Shown: positions 15,659 through 22,866 of the stretch, in pieces
Numbering within the stretch: the first letter of the stretch is position 1
Layout: every line of letters begins with the position of its first letter
Source: Lachnospiraceae bacterium
GTDB taxonomy: Bacteria > Bacillota > Clostridia > Lachnospirales > Lachnospiraceae
Assembly: GCA_017394885.1 (NCBI GenBank)
Contig: JAFPWO010000028.1
Location: 1 to 64,000, forward strand
DNA: 64,000 bases
Reading direction: 5' to 3'
Notes under the pieces: model-generated
The model's input: the letters and a program-made list of their open reading frames with translations, nothing else
What the model was told of the DNA's origin: nothing
Database searches by the model: none
Position numbers and translations under genes: made by a program

Positions 15659-16444
15659 ATGCGGATCAGTGAAAAAGATCAATTGAACAGCTTGGGCCGG
15701 ACGGGACAGGCCGTCTGCGCTTTCATCTGCCGGCGGGACGGCGTGAAGGCGCGGGAGATCGCCCGGGAGCTGAGTCTGGACCGCACCGAGGTCAACCGTC
15801 TGCTGTACAGCTCGCCGCTGATGAAGGAGCTGTGCTGGAAGGATACGGAAGACCGCTGGCACGGGCTTATCAGCCAGTGCTTTCCTTACAGCGGGCTGCG
15901 GGAGATCTGCGGTTACTGCGATACCGTACGCGAATTCATGAAGCTTTCGGAAGAGGAGTGGCTGTCGCGCCTTATCGAGGGCTGCCAGGACAACGGCCGG
16001 AACGTGAACGATACGCGGGGGCTTCTGCATTCCTTCCGGGACTGCCGCAGCCAGATGGCGAGCCTTTTCGAAGATCTTATCCGGCTCGGCGCCGGAGAGT
16101 GCGGGGACTGGGTGATCGCCTTCGAACTGAAGCTCAAGCGTGCGAAATACACGCGGATCTACGCGGACGTCCTGGTGCTGACCGGAACCAAAGTCTTCTC
16201 CCTGGAGTTCAAGATGAAGGATACGATCGAAGCGGAGGAGGTGGAGCAGGCGGCCAAATACTGCCCGTATCTGGAGATCCTCTTCGGGCCGGGCTGCGAG
16301 GTGCTGCCGGTCCTGGTGCTCACGCGGGCGGAGGATTTCTTTGACTTTGTCCCCATCGGCGGGCAGGACAGGCTGCTGCCGGTCTGTTCCGGGGACATGC
16401 TTTTCAACGCCTTCAACGAATATCTGGGCTTTCTGTGGGAGTAG
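15659..16444 (+). CDS. Unknown protein with N-terminal winged helix and PD-(D/E)XK-like C-terminus
   Basis: 261 aa. Residues 11-60 look like a winged helix (AREIARELSLDRTEVNRLLYSSPLM). Residues 150-210 fit a PD-(D/E)XK nuclease core: Asp 170 in YADVLVL, Glu 183-x-Lys 185 in SLEFK, and Gln 197 in EQAAKY. I do not recognise the whole architecture; it could be a restriction-like or repair nuclease or an inactive relative. I placed the start at ATG 15659 (AAAGGAAAGG upstream), because the open frame before it runs antisense through the neighbouring gene. Confidence 0.6.
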   Translation: MRISEKDQLNSLGRTGQAVCAFICRRDGVKAREIARELSLDRTEVNRLLYSSPLMKELCWKDTEDRWHGLISQCFPYSGLREICGYCDTVREFMKLSEEEWLSRLIEGCQDNGRNVNDTRGLLHSFRDCRSQMASLFEDLIRLGAGECGDWVIAFELKLKRAKYTRIYADVLVLTGTKVFSLEFKMKDTIEAEEVEQAAKYCPYLEILFGPGCEVLPVLVLTRAEDFFDFVPIGGQDRLLPVCSGDMLFNAFNEYLGFLWE

Positions 16445-16486
16445 CAGGGCCCGATCGATCTCCGCGCGAAAGTTTGTGCGCGGGAC

Positions 16487-16515
16487 TTGCGGCCGGACGC
16501 GGCCTCTGCTATAAT
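16487..16515 (+). promoter_or_regulatory. serS promoter
   Basis: TTGCGG (16487-16492), 17-base spacer, TATAAT (16510-16515). The leader to the serS start is only about 36 bases, too short for a T-box. Confidence 0.75.
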
Positions 16516-16557
16516 GCGAAACGATGAAAATGTGCGCTTGGCGCAGTCAGGAGAACT

Positions 16558-17841
16558 ATGTTAGATATCAGATTCATCCGGGAGAATCCGGAGGTGGTAA
16601 AACAGAACATTCGCAATAAATTCCAGGACGCGAAGCTCCCGCTGGTGGACGCCGTACTTGATCTGGATAAGGAAAACCGCGCGATCAAGCAGGAAGTGGA
16701 AGAGCTGCGCGCGCAGCGCAATAAGCTTTCGAAGCAGATCGGCGGCCTTATGGCCAGAGGCCTTCGGGAAGAAGCCGAAGAAGTGAAAAAGACCATCGCG
16801 CAGGACGCGAGCCGCATCGATGTGCTGTCCGCCCGCGAAAAGGAAGTGGAAGAGGAGCTGCGCGCGAAGATGATGCTGATCCCGAACATCATCGACCCGT
16901 CCGTGCCGATCGGCAAAGACGACAGCGAGAACGTGGAAGTGCAGCGCTTCGGCGAGCCGCGCGTTCCGGATTTCGAGATCCCCTATCACACGGAGATCAT
17001 GGAACGCTTCCACGGCATCGATATGGACGCCGCGGGCCGCGTCTCCGGCAACGGCTTCTACTATCTGATGGGCGATATTGCGCGCCTCCACGAGGCGGTG
17101 CTGGCCTACGCGCGCGATTTCATGATCAATAAGGGCTTTACCTTCTGTGTGCCGCCGTTCATGATCCACCGCAACGTGGTGGAGGGCGTTATGAGCCAGA
17201 CCGAGATGGACGCGATGATGTATAAGATCGAGGGCGAGGACCTGTATCTGATCGGCACCTCCGAACACTCGATGATCGGAAAATTCATCGACCAGATCCT
17301 TCCCGAGAGCAGCCTGCCGCAGACGCTGACCTCCTACAGCCCCTGCTTCCGCAAGGAAAAAGGCGCGCACGGCATCGAGGAGCGCGGCGTGTACCGCATC
17401 CATCAGTTCGAGAAGCAGGAGATGATCGTGGTCTGCAGACCGGAGGATTCCATGAAGTGGTATGAGCAGATGTGGCGCTACAGCGTGGAGCTTTTCCGCT
17501 CGATGGATATCCCGGTGCGCCAGCTCGAGTGCTGCAGCGGGGATCTTGCGGACCTCAAGGTCAAGTCCTGCGATATCGAGGCCTGGAGCCCGCGCCAGCA
17601 GAAGTATTTCGAAGTCTGCTCCTGCTCGAATCTGGGCGATGCGCAGGCCAGGCGCCTCAAGATGCGCGTGAAGGGCGAAGACGGCAAGACGTATCTGCCG
17701 CACACCTTAAACAACACGGTGGTAGCGCCGCCGCGCATGCTGATCGCTTTCCTGGAGAACAATCTGCAGGCGGACGGCACGGTGTTGATCCCGAAGGTGC
17801 TGCAGCCGTATATGGGCGGAAAGACAATACTGGAAGCGTAA
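16558..17841 (+). CDS. serS: Seryl-tRNA synthetase
   Basis: 427 aa, full length. Residues 1-110 form the tRNA-binding coiled-coil arm; the class II catalytic core follows with motif 2 around FRKEKGAHGIEERGVYRIHQFEKQE and motif 3 in the C-terminal HTLNNTVVAPPRMLIAFLENN segment. It charges tRNA-Ser (and tRNA-Sec when present) with serine. The start has AGGAGAA upstream. Its terminator has been split by insertion of the element that follows. Confidence 0.97.
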   Translation: MLDIRFIRENPEVVKQNIRNKFQDAKLPLVDAVLDLDKENRAIKQEVEELRAQRNKLSKQIGGLMARGLREEAEEVKKTIAQDASRIDVLSAREKEVEEELRAKMMLIPNIIDPSVPIGKDDSENVEVQRFGEPRVPDFEIPYHTEIMERFHGIDMDAAGRVSGNGFYYLMGDIARLHEAVLAYARDFMINKGFTFCVPPFMIHRNVVEGVMSQTEMDAMMYKIEGEDLYLIGTSEHSMIGKFIDQILPESSLPQTLTSYSPCFRKEKGAHGIEERGVYRIHQFEKQEMIVVCRPEDSMKWYEQMWRYSVELFRSMDIPVRQLECCSGDLADLKVKSCDIEAWSPRQQKYFEVCSCSNLGDAQARRLKMRVKGEDGKTYLPHTLNNTVVAPPRMLIAFLENNLQADGTVLIPKVLQPYMGGKTILEA

Positions 17842-17851
17842 AAGCGATATC

Positions 17852-17866
17852 AAAAAGAGCCGGTCC
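17852..17866 (+). terminator. Left arm of the serS terminator, separated from its partner
   Basis: AAAAAGAGCCGGTCC is the exact reverse complement of 22387-22401. The two arms would form a 15-bp bidirectional terminator between convergent serS and the cupin gene, but they now lie 4.5 kb apart. Confidence 0.85.
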
Positions 17867-17879
17867 CGAAAGGCTGATG

Positions 17880-17895
17880 CTCATAAGAAAGTTTT
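17880..17895 (+). repeat. Left terminal inverted repeat
   Basis: CTCATAAGAAAGTTTT; its partner at the right end reads CTCGTAAGAAAGTTTT on the minus strand. Confidence 0.8.
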
Positions 17896-17941
17896 GATGA
17901 AAAATGATATGGGCATCTGTCTGAAGGGTTGGCAAAAAGAC

Positions 17942-17978
17942 AAAATCGGATTGCTCTGCTATACAGCAATCCGATTTT
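17942..17978. terminator. Perfect 14-bp hairpin, bidirectional terminator at the element's left end
   Basis: AAAATCGGATTGCT pairs with AGCAATCCGATTTT over a 9-base loop. A/T runs on both arms allow termination in both directions. Confidence 0.8.
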
Positions 17979-18007
17979 ATCTTATAGGGTTGATAGAGAC
18001 GAAAAAA

Positions 18008-18053
18008 GCCCTCTTCCTGCAGCGCATGTGCACCTATGCCACAGGAAAAGGGC
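18008..18053 (-). terminator. Second leftward terminator hairpin
   Basis: GCCCTCTTCCTG pairs with CAGGAAAAGGGC (one mismatch), followed on the minus strand by six T. Confidence 0.65.
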
Positions 18054-18061
18054 ATGAAAAA

Positions 18062-18094
18062 AGCCGGGGACTGATTGCAATTCAGCCTCCGGCT
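18062..18094 (-). terminator. First leftward terminator after the cargo genes
   Basis: AGCCGG pairs with CCGGCT and an inner CTGA pairs with TTCAG; six T follow on the minus strand. It is 47 bases beyond the stop of the cargo gene. Confidence 0.65.
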
Positions 18095-18141
18095 ATGTAA
18101 TGGTCAATATTCAATTGAGGATCCAGACAAATCTGAATTAT

Positions 18142-19029
18142 CTATTTACAGGATGGCATAAAGATATTGGACAGATCCATCCGTTCCAGCGCCACCTCAA
18201 TACGAGGCAGAAGCGTATCAGAAAATGAAGTTACATAATCCATAATCCATTTATCGGTAATTCCCATTTGATCGCAGATTGAAAGGGCAGCAACATGAAG
18301 TAATTCACGCTGTTTCTCGCAACTTTTGTTTTGCATCATTTCCAGTATTTCCGCCTGTTCCTCATGGCCAAGACGCAGTGTCCGTACCTTTTTTCTGATT
18401 ATTGCCAATCCAAGAGCATTTGTGATGGATTGCTCACACAGATTTAGATAGTGTTCTTGATAGTCGGGTGCAACTGTCTGCAGAACGCAAATAACAGCAG
18501 TCTTTTCGAACCCGTGAATCAATAAGTTTTCCGTCAGCAAACACTTTAGATACTGTTCTGTATAGGTGAGGCCGTACATTGTCTCAGATGGAGCATTCAA
18601 CAGGGGATAGTCAATGCAGAGCGGCTTTCGATGTGCAAAATAGTAGAGATCATAATGCCTTAAATAATCACCAATACCGCGAAGTGTATCAGTAAAATAG
18701 AAATTCCGTATTTCCGATGCTGTACGGCAGACCATCTTCCACAGTCGCTTTGCAGCCTCAAGTTTATCCTGAAGAATTGTCTGCCCTTGCTTAACGAACG
18801 GCATCAACTCATCAGACAGCAATCTGCCGTAAGGAGTGTGGTTCTCATCCATAGCTAAGGTGATCGTGTACCACAGCGAAGCCAAGAGTTCCTGTGCAAC
18901 TTCTACTGTTACAGAGGTGCTGTCTCCCATGGTGTACCGTTCTGTTTGCTTTCCCAGCAACGTCCATAGCCGAGGCAACAAGATTTGTAAATCATCCCCC
19001 GAGAAAAGATTACTTGGAATCAGTTCCAT
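18142..19029 (-). CDS. Cargo protein of unknown function (DUF6179-like)
   Basis: 295 aa, mostly helical with Leu/Ile-rich amphipathic segments, no signal peptide and no clear membrane segment. It resembles, from memory, the DUF6179 proteins that occur next to DUF6323 proteins in Clostridia; no function is known to me. The ATG at 19029 shares one base with the upstream stop (TGATG), so translation is coupled to the partner gene. The longer open frame starting at TTG 19032 adds one codon only. Confidence 0.6.
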   Translation of the reverse strand: MELIPSNLFSGDDLQILLPRLWTLLGKQTERYTMGDSTSVTVEVAQELLASLWYTITLAMDENHTPYGRLLSDELMPFVKQGQTILQDKLEAAKRLWKMVCRTASEIRNFYFTDTLRGIGDYLRHYDLYYFAHRKPLCIDYPLLNAPSETMYGLTYTEQYLKCLLTENLLIHGFEKTAVICVLQTVAPDYQEHYLNLCEQSITNALGLAIIRKKVRTLRLGHEEQAEILEMMQNKSCEKQRELLHVAALSICDQMGITDKWIMDYVTSFSDTLLPRIEVALERMDLSNIFMPSCK

Positions 19030-19496
19030 CAAAACAGATCACCAGCTTCCTCTGCATCAAAAGGATCAAAGCCTGTTCGAGCATATCGGGCAAGTGCTTC
19101 CAGAGAGGTGCCTGATAAGTACTCAGTAGATCCCTGCGCCCTACCATTAAACACTTTGACCATATATTCAATCAGCTCGTCGTCTGAAAAACGATCCATG
19201 GCCTCAGTCTTAAAGTAGTAGAAGGCCTCTTGAAGTTCTGCAAGAGTATCTGCATAATTCTCCTGTTCGATATATGGTGAGTCACAGAATGCCTCGATCA
19301 ATTTTGGAAGGATACCGCCTCCGAATTCAATTCTTCCCGAGGCACGCAGTGCCTCTGCACGGCTGGTGACAAGGATTGTAATCTCCGTTTCGCTCAAAAC
19401 GAGGCCGAATTTGCTGCTGTATGCATTGCATTCGCGTATTTCCTGATGTGCAGCAAGCAGTTGCTGCTGCAATGGCATAAGTATATTGTTATCCAT
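19029..19496 (-). CDS. Cargo protein of unknown function (DUF6323-like)
   Basis: 155 aa, helical, acidic. It resembles the DUF6323 family as I recall it (N-terminus LQQQLLAAHQEIRECNAYSSKFGLVLSETE). A strong AAAGGAGG site precedes ATG 19496. With its coupled neighbour it forms the only cargo of the element, so the pair may be a self-contained two-protein unit. Whether it is defensive, regulatory or metabolic cannot be told from sequence. Confidence 0.6.
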   Translation of the reverse strand: MDNNILMPLQQQLLAAHQEIRECNAYSSKFGLVLSETEITILVTSRAEALRASGRIEFGGGILPKLIEAFCDSPYIEQENYADTLAELQEAFYYFKTEAMDRFSDDELIEYMVKVFNGRAQGSTEYLSGTSLEALARYARTGFDPFDAEEAGDLF

Positions 19497-19631
19497 GTTG
19501 ATGCCTCCTTTGAATCAATAGCTTCCAGAGCAATAAGTCCCGAGTTGTCAAGGTCTTAGGCTCCCGATATGCGCATAGTATAGCATGGATTTTTGAATTA
19601 AGTGTGACATTTCACAAAAATTGAAGACGGC

Positions 19632-19880
19632 TCATGATCTCATGAAACTGCCCAGGCTCTCACTGCCCATCTGTAATATGCTTTCAAACACTCCGTTCCC
19701 AACAGTGATCAGAGCCAAAAATATCTCCATTACAATCAGGATCGCTATGGAATTCCATGTATGCTGCACAAAGGTGAAGATGATGCAGCCAAAAACAATG
19801 AGTGCAAGAATGTCAGCATTCTTGGTGAGCGTATAAATTGGAAAGCGTGAAAACGCGTAGCTCATACGAAGTGTGATTTC
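19632..19880 (-). pseudogene. Possible 3' remnant of a membrane protein gene
   Basis: The minus-strand frame encodes two convincing hydrophobic segments (ILALIVFGCIIFTFV and SIAILIVMEIFLALITVG) preceded by a short polar stretch. Upstream of about 19880 the frame runs into the repeat region and loses protein character. There is no clear start or ribosome site. It could be the end of a gene truncated by rearrangement, or chance. Confidence 0.25.
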
Positions 19881-19942
19881 TGGGTTTGGGAGGTGTTCCC
19901 AACGAGCCGGTGCAGAAATTGGCGCAGGTCCGATTCCGGACA

Positions 19943-20055
19943 TGCTTGCCAATTTGCAAAACCTGTATGTGCAGGCCCTGCTTGCCAAGTACCAAATCAT
20001 ACAGGTATGCATTGCTTGCCAAGTAGTAAACATGGACGGCAATGCACTGCTTGCC
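19943..20055. repeat. Four TGCTTGCC repeats at 34-36 bp steps
   Basis: Copies start at 19943, 19979, 20013 and 20048. The last three extend to TGCTTGCCARGTA and are preceded by related GTATGCA/GCAATGCA sequence. Steps that are not multiples of three argue against protein repeats. Confidence 0.6.
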
Positions 20056-20300
20056 AGGTACTGAAACTTTGGCACGCAGGATGATGACGCCAAAAACCGT
20101 CAACGTGTTTTGGATGGATTGACAGCAGAAATACATGCTGATACAATAACGATGGTCCTGAAAAGGATCATTTGGGGGAATCAGGGTTGCCTGATTCGTT
20201 GATCGGTTCCCGTCCCTAAGATTGCCGGGTTCCGATATGGTATCTGTCCGACAGGACGGATACGGTAAGGCTGCATCAGGGCAGCCGTCGGCTGTTTGAT

Positions 20301-20384
20301 AGCCGGGTTACATAGAAGCATATCAGCAAAGGCGGGCTTCCATGCTCGTCTGTTGGTGCGTTTCTGTGTGACCCGGCTCTTTTT
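20301..20384 (+). terminator. Long attenuator-like hairpin ahead of the recombinase genes
   Basis: AGCCGGGTTACATAGAA pairs with TTTCTGTGTGACCCGGCT, allowing G-U pairs, and is followed by TTTTT. It ends 33 bases before the tnpW-like start, so it can limit transcription into the recombinase gene. Confidence 0.65.
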
Positions 20385-20417
20385 GTCCGGAGAAATAGAA
20401 AAAGGAGAACAGCCAAA

Positions 20418-20612
20418 ATGAGAGAAACAAGAATTGACGAGTCCGGTCACATCACGGTCAGGAATCTTTCGGCCTGGTGGATACCGGAAATCAAAGTCGA
20501 ACGTGAGATCCACGGAACCGTTTACACTGTCACCGGCAGTTTTGAAGGAAACGAGTTTCTGGAAAAGAAGCTCACCCGCATCCTGCTGAAAAATGTGGAG
20601 GATGCCAAATGA
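20418..20612 (+). CDS. TnpW-like transposon protein
   Basis: 64 aa. It fits the small TnpW family of Tn4451-type elements (ITVRNLSAWWIPEIKVEREIHGTVYTVTGSFEG). Function is unknown; it accompanies the large serine recombinase. AGGAGAA lies 10 bases before the ATG. Its stop overlaps the ATG of the recombinase (ATGA), implying coupling. Confidence 0.75.
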   Translation: MRETRIDESGHITVRNLSAWWIPEIKVEREIHGTVYTVTGSFEGNEFLEKKLTRILLKNVEDAK

Positions 20613-22327
20613 CAAACGAGAAGAATTCAGTTATAATGGCACCAGCCAATCCTGTTAAGACAGTTGCCCCTGAAAAGGAGGAAACAGAAATGTTAAGGGC
20701 AACTGATAAAATCACAGCACTGTACTGCCGTCTGTCCCAGGAAGATGATAGACTTGGCGAGTCGCTTTCCATCGAAAACCCAAAACGTATCCTTGAAGCA
20801 TATGCAAAGGAGCATCGTTTTCCAAATCCGGTATTCTTCGTAGATGACGGATACAGCGGAACCGACTTTGACCGTCCTGGTTTCCAGGCCATGCTGAACG
20901 AAATCGAGTCTGACCATGTAGCGGTGTTACTAACAAAGGACCTGTCGCGTCTGGGACGAAACTCCACGATGACAGGGATGTTCATCAACATCACTTTTGC
21001 AAAACATGATGTCCGCTACATTGCCATCAATGACAATTTCGATTCTGCCAATCAGAACAGTGTGGACAATGACTTCGCCGGGATCCGGATGTGGTTCAAT
21101 GAGTTTTACGCCAGGGATACCAGCCGGAAGATCCGAGCGGTCAACAAGGCCAAAGGTGAACGAGGTGAACACCTCACGACTAATCCGCCCTTTGGATATA
21201 TCAAAGATCCGGAGAACCCCAAACAATGGATAATTGATGAAGAGGCCGCCAAAGTGGTCAAGCATATCTTTGATCTTTGTATGGAAGGCCGTGGACCGAT
21301 GCAGATCGCGAAGCAGCTGACCGAAGAGAAAGTATTGACCATTACGGCGTATACGCTCAAAGAAGGGCGAAAAGGACATGCACCTGCTCCTGAGGATCCG
21401 TATCATTGGGATTCGACTTCCGTGGTAGGTATCCTAGAAACACGGGACTATACCGGCTGCACCGTAAACTTCAAGACCTACACTAATTCAATCTGGGATA
21501 AGAAAACCAGGGAGAATCCGGAGGAGAAGCAATCGATCTTCTATAATACCCAGCCGGCAATCATTGAGCCGGAAGTGTTTGAGAAGGTCCAGGAGATCCG
21601 TTCACAGAGGCACCGCAGGTCTAAGACGGGAAAGTCCCATATGTTTTCCGGTTTAGTCTTCTGTGCAGACTGTAAATCCAGAATGTACTACTGTACCACA
21701 AGTTACTTTGAGGAACGCCAGGATCATTTCGTCTGTTCCAACTATCGAAGCAACACAGGAAGCTGTTCAGCCCATTTCATTCGGGCAGTTGTTCTGGAAA
21801 AGATGGTTTGGGAGCATCTCAAAGAAGTCATCTGGTACGTAGGCCACTATGAAGGTCATTTCAGGTCAATCATGGAGGCAAGGCTCCAAAATCAAAGTAA
21901 GGAGTCCATACAGGCAAAGCAGAAGCAGTTGGACAAAGCCGAAAAGCGCATTGCTGAATTGGATCGTCTCTTCATCCGTCTTTACGAGGACAATGTGGCT
22001 TCCCGAATCAGTGATGACCGTTTCGCCATGATGAGCCTAGCCTATGAGGATGAACAGCGTGAACTCAGAGCAGAAGCAGAAGTCTTACGGCAGGAAATCG
22101 AAACACAGGAACAACAGAACCATAATCTTGAACTTTTCATTCAGAAGGTCAGAAAGTACGCAGAACTGGCAGAATTGACGCCTTATGCGGCCCATGAACT
22201 GATCAAGGCGATCTATGTCGGGGCTCCGGACAAAAGCAGCGGAAAACGCCGTCAGAGCATCCATATCTGCTATGATCTGATAGGGTTCATCCCGCTGAGT
22301 GAACTGATGGAACAGGAAATGGCATGA
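20609..22327 (+). CDS. Large serine recombinase, TnpX/TndX type
   Basis: 572 aa. The N-terminal resolvase domain has the catalytic Ser in ALYCRLSQED and the conserved LLTKDLSRLGRN. A recombinase domain follows (PPFGYIKDPENPKQW), then a zinc ribbon (CADCKSRMYYC...CSNYRSNTGSC), a long coiled coil at about 430-520 and a DUF4368-like C-terminus. It should excise and insert the surrounding element. Two starts are plausible: ATG 20609 (GGAGG upstream, coupled to tnpW) and ATG 20690 (AAAGGAGG upstream), which would remove 27 unconserved residues. Confidence 0.93.
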   Translation: MTNEKNSVIMAPANPVKTVAPEKEETEMLRATDKITALYCRLSQEDDRLGESLSIENPKRILEAYAKEHRFPNPVFFVDDGYSGTDFDRPGFQAMLNEIESDHVAVLLTKDLSRLGRNSTMTGMFINITFAKHDVRYIAINDNFDSANQNSVDNDFAGIRMWFNEFYARDTSRKIRAVNKAKGERGEHLTTNPPFGYIKDPENPKQWIIDEEAAKVVKHIFDLCMEGRGPMQIAKQLTEEKVLTITAYTLKEGRKGHAPAPEDPYHWDSTSVVGILETRDYTGCTVNFKTYTNSIWDKKTRENPEEKQSIFYNTQPAIIEPEVFEKVQEIRSQRHRRSKTGKSHMFSGLVFCADCKSRMYYCTTSYFEERQDHFVCSNYRSNTGSCSAHFIRAVVLEKMVWEHLKEVIWYVGHYEGHFRSIMEARLQNQSKESIQAKQKQLDKAEKRIAELDRLFIRLYEDNVASRISDDRFAMMSLAYEDEQRELRAEAEVLRQEIETQEQQNHNLELFIQKVRKYAELAELTPYAAHELIKAIYVGAPDKSSGKRRQSIHICYDLIGFIPLSELMEQEMA

Positions 22328-22356
22328 CCCGAAGATCATGCCATTCCTAAAACTAT

Positions 22357-22372
22357 AAAACTTTCTTACGAG
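22357..22372 (-). repeat. Right terminal inverted repeat
   Basis: Plus strand AAAACTTTCTTACGAG, the inverted partner of 17880-17895 with one mismatch. Confidence 0.8.
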
Positions 22373-22386
22373 GGCCACCATAAAAA

Positions 22387-22401
22387 GGACCGGCTCTTTT
22401 T
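22387..22401 (-). terminator. Right arm of the split serS/cupin terminator
   Basis: GGACCGGCTCTTTTT, exact reverse complement of 17852-17866. With its partner 4.5 kb away, neither serS nor the cupin gene retains this hairpin. Confidence 0.85.
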
Positions 22402-22412
22402 CTGCATACGGT

Positions 22413-22775
22413 TTACGCTTCGCCGCTCTTGTCGTTTAAGATGATCGCAACAAAGACCAGATCTTCCGTGCCCTCGTTCACGACGGCGTGGGAGTTTCCG
22501 CTCTTGCACTGCATCATGTCGCCTTCCCGCATGACATAGGTCTCATCGTTATCCGTCACGACGCCTTCTCCGGAAAGGATGTAATAGAGCTCAAACTCTC
22601 CCTCGTGGGTATGCGGGCCGATGGACGCTCCCGGCGGGATGGTCAGAACGCCGAACAGGCGTCCCGTTCCCGCGGCATCCTTTTCTTCCAGGAAATAGCG
22701 GAAGCTGACCGCGCCGGCTCCTTTCTGTACATGTTCTCTGACAGCCACGGGCTGGTCTTCTTTTCTGATTAACAT
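22413..22775 (-). CDS. Cupin-domain protein
   Basis: 120 aa single cupin. Motif 1 is GPHTHEGEFELYYILSG with the His-x-His and Glu metal ligands; motif 2 is GDMMQCKSGNSHAVVN. Such small cupins are metal-binding isomerases, dioxygenases or sensors; the substrate is not evident. The start ATG 22775 (MLIRKED) has AGGAGG upstream; the frame extends six codons further without a site. It is convergent with serS. Confidence 0.85.
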   Translation of the reverse strand: MLIRKEDQPVAVREHVQKGAGAVSFRYFLEEKDAAGTGRLFGVLTIPPGASIGPHTHEGEFELYYILSGEGVVTDNDETYVMREGDMMQCKSGNSHAVVNEGTEDLVFVAIILNDKSGEA

Positions 22776-22866
22776 AGCCGAACCTCCTGTCATTTTCAGG
22801 GCTTTTTATTATTTTACCATATTGGATTTGCGAAAACAATCCCGAAAGAGCGGGGCCGCATCCGCC

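Larger units (their letters stand above)
19497..20417. other. 920-bp stretch without a convincing intact gene
   Basis: It holds a possible membrane-protein remnant (19632-19880, minus), four TGCTTGCC repeats at 34-36 bp steps (19943-20055), a small AGCCGTCGGCT palindrome near 20283 and a long attenuator-like hairpin (20301-20384) just before the tnpW-like gene. Short open frames on both strands here look unselected. Confidence 0.5.
17878..22372. mobile_element. 4.5-kb serine-recombinase transposon (Tn4451/TnpX type) inserted in the serS terminator
   Basis: Near-perfect 16-bp terminal inverted repeats lie at 17880-17895 and 22357-22372 (one mismatch). Between them are a tnpX-type large serine recombinase, a TnpW-like protein, two cargo genes and long non-coding stretches. 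Base composition is more AT-rich than the flanks. Serine recombinases of this family leave no target duplication apart from a shared dinucleotide (GA for TnpX), so exact ends cannot be fixed by eye; GA occurs at 17876 and 22370. Confidence 0.8.

Noticed and set aside
16516..16557. T-box leader before serS
   Set aside because: The predicted leader is about 36 bases and lacks the specifier and antiterminator elements.
19943..20055. CRISPR array
   Set aside because: Only an 8-13 base core is shared, spacers are also partly similar, and no cas genes are present.
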